A model generated the notes under the pieces. It saw nothing but the letters and a program-made list of their open reading frames with translations, was not told the DNA's origin and searched no databases. From assembly GCA_021775795.1 (NCBI GenBank), contig JAJFHB010000198.1:1-8625 (forward strand): a stretch of 8,625 nucleotides of DNA. Reading direction: 5' to 3'. Both the position numbers and the translations under genes were made by a program. This DNA is from Hyphomicrobiales bacterium. GTDB lineage: Bacteria; Pseudomonadota; Alphaproteobacteria; Rhizobiales; JAJFHB01. How positions within the stretch are numbered: position 1 is the first letter of the stretch; each line of letters begins with the position of its first letter. Of the stretch, positions 6,135 through 8,625 are shown piece after piece.

Positions 6135-6161
6135 TTAATCATGTTTAACCAGACCTTAACC
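6135..6161 (+). promoter_or_regulatory. Candidate CtrA binding array (TTAA-N6-TTAA-N7-TTAACC)
   Basis: Three TTAA elements lie at 6135-6138, 6145-6148 and 6156-6159. The last two form TTAACCAGACCTTAAC, an exact match to the alphaproteobacterial CtrA box TTAA-N7-TTAAC. TTAACC itself is repeated directly at 11-bp spacing, one helical turn. The first element adds a TTAA-N6-TTAA half-site arrangement. It is 89 nt upstream of the aminotransferase ATG, whose transcript probably continues into ftsK. CtrA control is an inference from the motif and the gene content. Confidence 0.55.
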
Positions 6162-6249
6162 GCAGCTCGGGCACATTTGAGGCCAATTTGAATAGCGCAT
6201 CCAGTGGCCATCAAAACGGTGGCCGGCCTGGGGCGCCTGTGGCGTGCCA

Positions 6250-7464
6250 ATGAAGCAAATGTTTGCAACACGGTTCGACGTTCTGCCGCCTTCGCCTTTC
6301 CCGAGGCTGGCGCAGCTCCTGGCGCCCATCGAGCCGGAAGCTGAACCAATTGACCTGGGCATCGGAGAACCAAAACATGCACCTCCGGCATTCCTCAAGG
6401 AAACGTTGCAGAACCATTTCTTCGAGTTCAATCGCTATCCGCCTGCGGCCGGCCAGCCAGAATTGCGTCAAGCCATTGCGAAATGGGCGGAGCGTCGCTA
6501 TGGCGCTGGGGATATCGTAGATCCGGACCGTCACATCATTCCCCTGTGCGGCAGCCGTGAAGGCCTCTTTAACATTGCGCTTTTGTGCATTCCCGAACCA
6601 ACCGACGGTTTGCGATCCGCGGTATTGATGCCCAATCCCTTCTACCAATGTTATGGCGTGGGTGCCGTTGCGGCCGGGGCTGAACCGGTCTATCTCGCAA
6701 CGCCACGTCAGCAAGGTTTCCTTCCAGACGTACAGGGGCTTGATGAGGATCTTCTCGCGCGCACGGCAATGCTTTACTTCTGTTCGCCCGCAAATCCGCA
6801 AGGTGCCGTTGCGCCTATCGAGACCCTGAAAGAAGTCATCCTGCTGGCCCGGGAGCACAATTTCGTAGTGCTCTTTGACGAGTGTTACTCAGAGATTTTC
6901 TTGTCGGCACCGCCCCCAGGTGCCCTGGACGCTGTGCGCGAGCTTGGCGGTGAGCTCGACAATGTCCTGATTTTTAACTCCCTCTCCAAACGCTCAAATC
7001 TTGCAGGCTTGCGCTCAGGTTTCTGCATCGGTGATGCGGATATCATCGCCTCGTTTCTCAAGTTCAGAAATCTTGTGGCACCTCAAATGCCCCTGCCGCT
7101 TCAGGCGGTTTCTGCCGCTGCCTGGAATGATGAGGCCCACGTCGTGGAAAACCGTAAGCTTTATCAGGAAAAAATTAAGGCGGCAGCGGAGATAATGGGT
7201 GAACAGTTCGGATTCTATGCACCGGAGGGTGGATTTTTTCTGTGGCTTGATATGAGTGCCTACGGCGGCGGCGAGACAGCGGCCAAGCGCCTTTGGAAAA
7301 AAGCGGGCTTACGCGTCGTTCCAGGGGAATACCTCGCCCGTGACCCGGGCACCGGTCGAAATGAAAATGCGGATTTTGTGCGCGTCGCTCTCGTGCATGA
7401 AAAGGACCTTACAATTACTGCTCTTTCCCGCATGAAGCAGACAATGGACGAACAGGTGAACTGA
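6250..7464 (+). CDS. PLP-dependent class I/II aminotransferase, DapC-like (N-succinyldiaminopimelate aminotransferase)
   Basis: This encodes 404 residues. It is a fold-type I aminotransferase of the DapC group, which transfers an amino group from glutamate to N-succinyl-2-amino-6-ketopimelate in the diaminopimelate/lysine pathway. Landmarks are IDLGIGEPKHAPP (residues 34-46), FNRYPPAAGQPELRQAIAKW (residues 60-79), and LCGSREGLFN with the cofactor-binding loop. These are followed by PNPFYQCY, SPANPQGAV with Asn182, FDECYSEIF with Asp210 and Tyr213, and NSLSKRSNLAGLRSGF, in which Lys247 forms the Schiff base with PLP. The substrate carboxylate arginine is Arg378 in FVRVALVH. The SLSKRSN...GLRSG wording favours DapC over aspartate aminotransferases, but substrate choice is not proven, so no symbol is given. 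ATG 6250 was chosen; GTG 6244 and ATG 6259 are alternatives, all with weak ribosome binding sites. It sits 13 nt before ftsK. Confidence 0.85.
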   Translation: MKQMFATRFDVLPPSPFPRLAQLLAPIEPEAEPIDLGIGEPKHAPPAFLKETLQNHFFEFNRYPPAAGQPELRQAIAKWAERRYGAGDIVDPDRHIIPLCGSREGLFNIALLCIPEPTDGLRSAVLMPNPFYQCYGVGAVAAGAEPVYLATPRQQGFLPDVQGLDEDLLARTAMLYFCSPANPQGAVAPIETLKEVILLAREHNFVVLFDECYSEIFLSAPPPGALDAVRELGGELDNVLIFNSLSKRSNLAGLRSGFCIGDADIIASFLKFRNLVAPQMPLPLQAVSAAAWNDEAHVVENRKLYQEKIKAAAEIMGEQFGFYAPEGGFFLWLDMSAYGGGETAAKRLWKKAGLRVVPGEYLARDPGTGRNENADFVRVALVHEKDLTITALSRMKQTMDEQVN

Positions 7465-7477
7465 GGAACGCGAGAAA

Positions 7478-8625
7478 ATGGCAAGATCGCGACCAGCAAA
7501 AGCTGAAGACTCCGCAATCCCAGTGGGATTGAAGCGTTTCGTTTCGAATCGCATGCGTGAGCTTATTGGCCTGGCGATTTTGGCGGTGACCATCGGCATC
7601 GCGCTATCGCTCGCATCCTGGCAGGTGGATGATCCAAGTTTCAACTATGCGATCGACCGGGATCCGGAGAATCTTCTCGGCTACCCGGGCGCTGTTGTTG
7701 CAGATCTTCTTATGCAGTTCCTCGGGTTGGGTGTGATCGGGGTTATCATTCCGCTGCTCGCCTGGGGAACCAAATGGCTGGGACACGGGGAGATCGGAAA
7801 ACCCCTGAAACGGAGCATTGCCATATTTTTTGGCAGCGTCACCCTGGCTGGCTTCATGTCAGTCCTGAGTGCGCCGGATGCCTGGCCGCTGCCAACCGGT
7901 TTGGGCGGCGCCGCAGGCGATTTGCTGGCGCGTCCAATGCTTTCTGTATTCGCTCTTTTTGCCGGCGACACGATTGCAGCTTTCGCCACCGGCATCCTTT
8001 TTCTGTCCATCTCCACAATAATCATTCTGTTTGCCTGCGCTTTCACCACAGCAGAGCTGGTTATGTCAGCCAGACTGTTTGGCGAGCGTTTTGCTGAATC
8101 CACCGCTCGTTTCATTGGTCGGATTTCTCACCTTGTTCTGGCGATAGTCTGGCTCTTCCGGCGCCTGTTCGGATTTACCCTTCAACGCCGCTCAGAGCCT
8201 GATGTGGTGGCAAATGACGTTGACCGCGATGTGGAAGTACGCAGGTCCAGCCGCGGCGAGCCGAAGCGCTCACGTCTGGGACATGCCCTGTCTTCTCTCG
8301 TGAGTTTTGAGGATGAAGAGCCCGTTGCGCCGACGTCTCAACGCATTGAACCGAGTTTCAATGGCTCACCGGCCCCACGTCTCGATCTTGACGACGACTT
8401 CGACGGTGAGGACTTTGACAGCTTCGATGAAGAACCCGAACCCGGACCCGCGTCTCAAAGAATTACCCGCAGCCGTGAGAGCGTGAAACCATCCGCGGCA
8501 CCAAAATCCCGCAACGCGCCGGCGAAGGGCCGCGATTTTGCCCTTCCACCGCTCGCTCTGCTCTCAAAGCCCGGCCGCCAGAATGCCGGCAGCGAACTGT
8601 CTGATGAGGCACTGGAAGAAAACGC
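7478..8625 (+). CDS. ftsK: DNA translocase FtsK, N-terminal part; 3' end outside window
   Basis: These are the first 382 codons, open to the window edge. FtsK anchors at the division septum and pumps DNA to segregate chromosome termini. The visible part is the membrane anchor and linker. Hydrophobic segments lie at about residues 29-48, 73-96, 113-131 and 154-189 (the last probably holding more than one pass), consistent with the four-TM anchor. A charged linker runs from about 235 to 350 and contains a very acidic patch (residues 302-322, rich in Asp, Glu and Phe) and two SQRI segments (287-290 and 326-329). The segment FALPPLALLSKPG (354-366) followed by SDEALEEN (375-382) is the typical entry to the FtsK alpha domain. 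The ATPase and gamma domains lie beyond the window. The start ATG 7478 has GAGGA (7463-7467) overlapping the aminotransferase stop, which suggests coupling in one transcript. Confidence 0.93.
   Translation, partial: MARSRPAKAEDSAIPVGLKRFVSNRMRELIGLAILAVTIGIALSLASWQVDDPSFNYAIDRDPENLLGYPGAVVADLLMQFLGLGVIGVIIPLLAWGTKWLGHGEIGKPLKRSIAIFFGSVTLAGFMSVLSAPDAWPLPTGLGGAAGDLLARPMLSVFALFAGDTIAAFATGILFLSISTIIILFACAFTTAELVMSARLFGERFAESTARFIGRISHLVLAIVWLFRRLFGFTLQRRSEPDVVANDVDRDVEVRRSSRGEPKRSRLGHALSSLVSFEDEEPVAPTSQRIEPSFNGSPAPRLDLDDDFDGEDFDSFDEEPEPGPASQRITRSRESVKPSAAPKSRNAPAKGRDFALPPLALLSKPGRQNAGSELSDEALEEN

Noticed and set aside
6211..6858. 215-residue minus-strand open frame opposite the aminotransferase
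   Set aside because: It is antisense to a clearly recognisable aminotransferase with all its catalytic motifs, and its own translation resembles no family I know.

Overview
This window looks like an ordinary chromosomal stretch from an alphaproteobacterium, most likely of the Hyphomicrobiales or a neighbouring order. The grounds are the moderately high GC content, a thioredoxin/LON-domain/Trm112/DUF971 gene run of alphaproteobacterial type, an alphaproteobacterial UbiH/COQ6-type hydroxylase divergent from tesB, an aminotransferase placed directly before ftsK, and a candidate CtrA box. The order-level placement is an inference. No mobile element, prophage, tRNA, rRNA or CRISPR array is visible. 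Codon use looks even across the genes.

Layout: (1) Positions 1-1813, plus strand, hold a tight four-gene run: the 3' end of a thioredoxin-fold co-chaperone gene (CnoX/YbbN type), a LON N-terminal-domain protein, a small Trm112-family protein and a DUF971 protein. Gaps are 22, 22 and -8 nt. (2) Positions 1824-3062, minus strand, hold a UbiH/UbiF/COQ6-type FAD monooxygenase for ubiquinone synthesis, convergent with the run by 10 nt. (3) Positions 3231-4097, plus strand, hold tesB, acyl-CoA thioesterase II, divergent from the hydroxylase. (4) Positions 4098-4348 are an AT-rich control region with TGCA-type dyads and a near-consensus sigma-54 promoter. They precede glnK-amtB (4349-6032), the ammonium sensing and transport pair, which is closed by a clear intrinsic terminator at 6064-6097. 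(5) Positions 6098-6249 are a second control region with a 16-bp perfect palindrome and a TTAA array that fits the CtrA consensus. It leads into a DapC-like PLP aminotransferase (6250-7464) and, 13 nt later, ftsK, which runs off the window.

How the genes work together: GlnK binds AmtB to gate ammonium uptake, and the promoter upstream fits NtrC/sigma-54 nitrogen control. The aminotransferase-ftsK pair would link diaminopimelate (peptidoglycan and lysine) synthesis with the division/chromosome-segregation translocase, possibly under CtrA cell-cycle control. The first run concerns protein quality control and small poorly understood proteins.

I do not see a new multi-gene system. The points most worth a second look are the GlnK nucleotide-site substitution (Met at position 90, normally Lys), the dyad-rich glnK promoter with a non-canonical -12 element, and the CtrA-like array with an adjacent palindrome upstream of the aminotransferase-ftsK genes.
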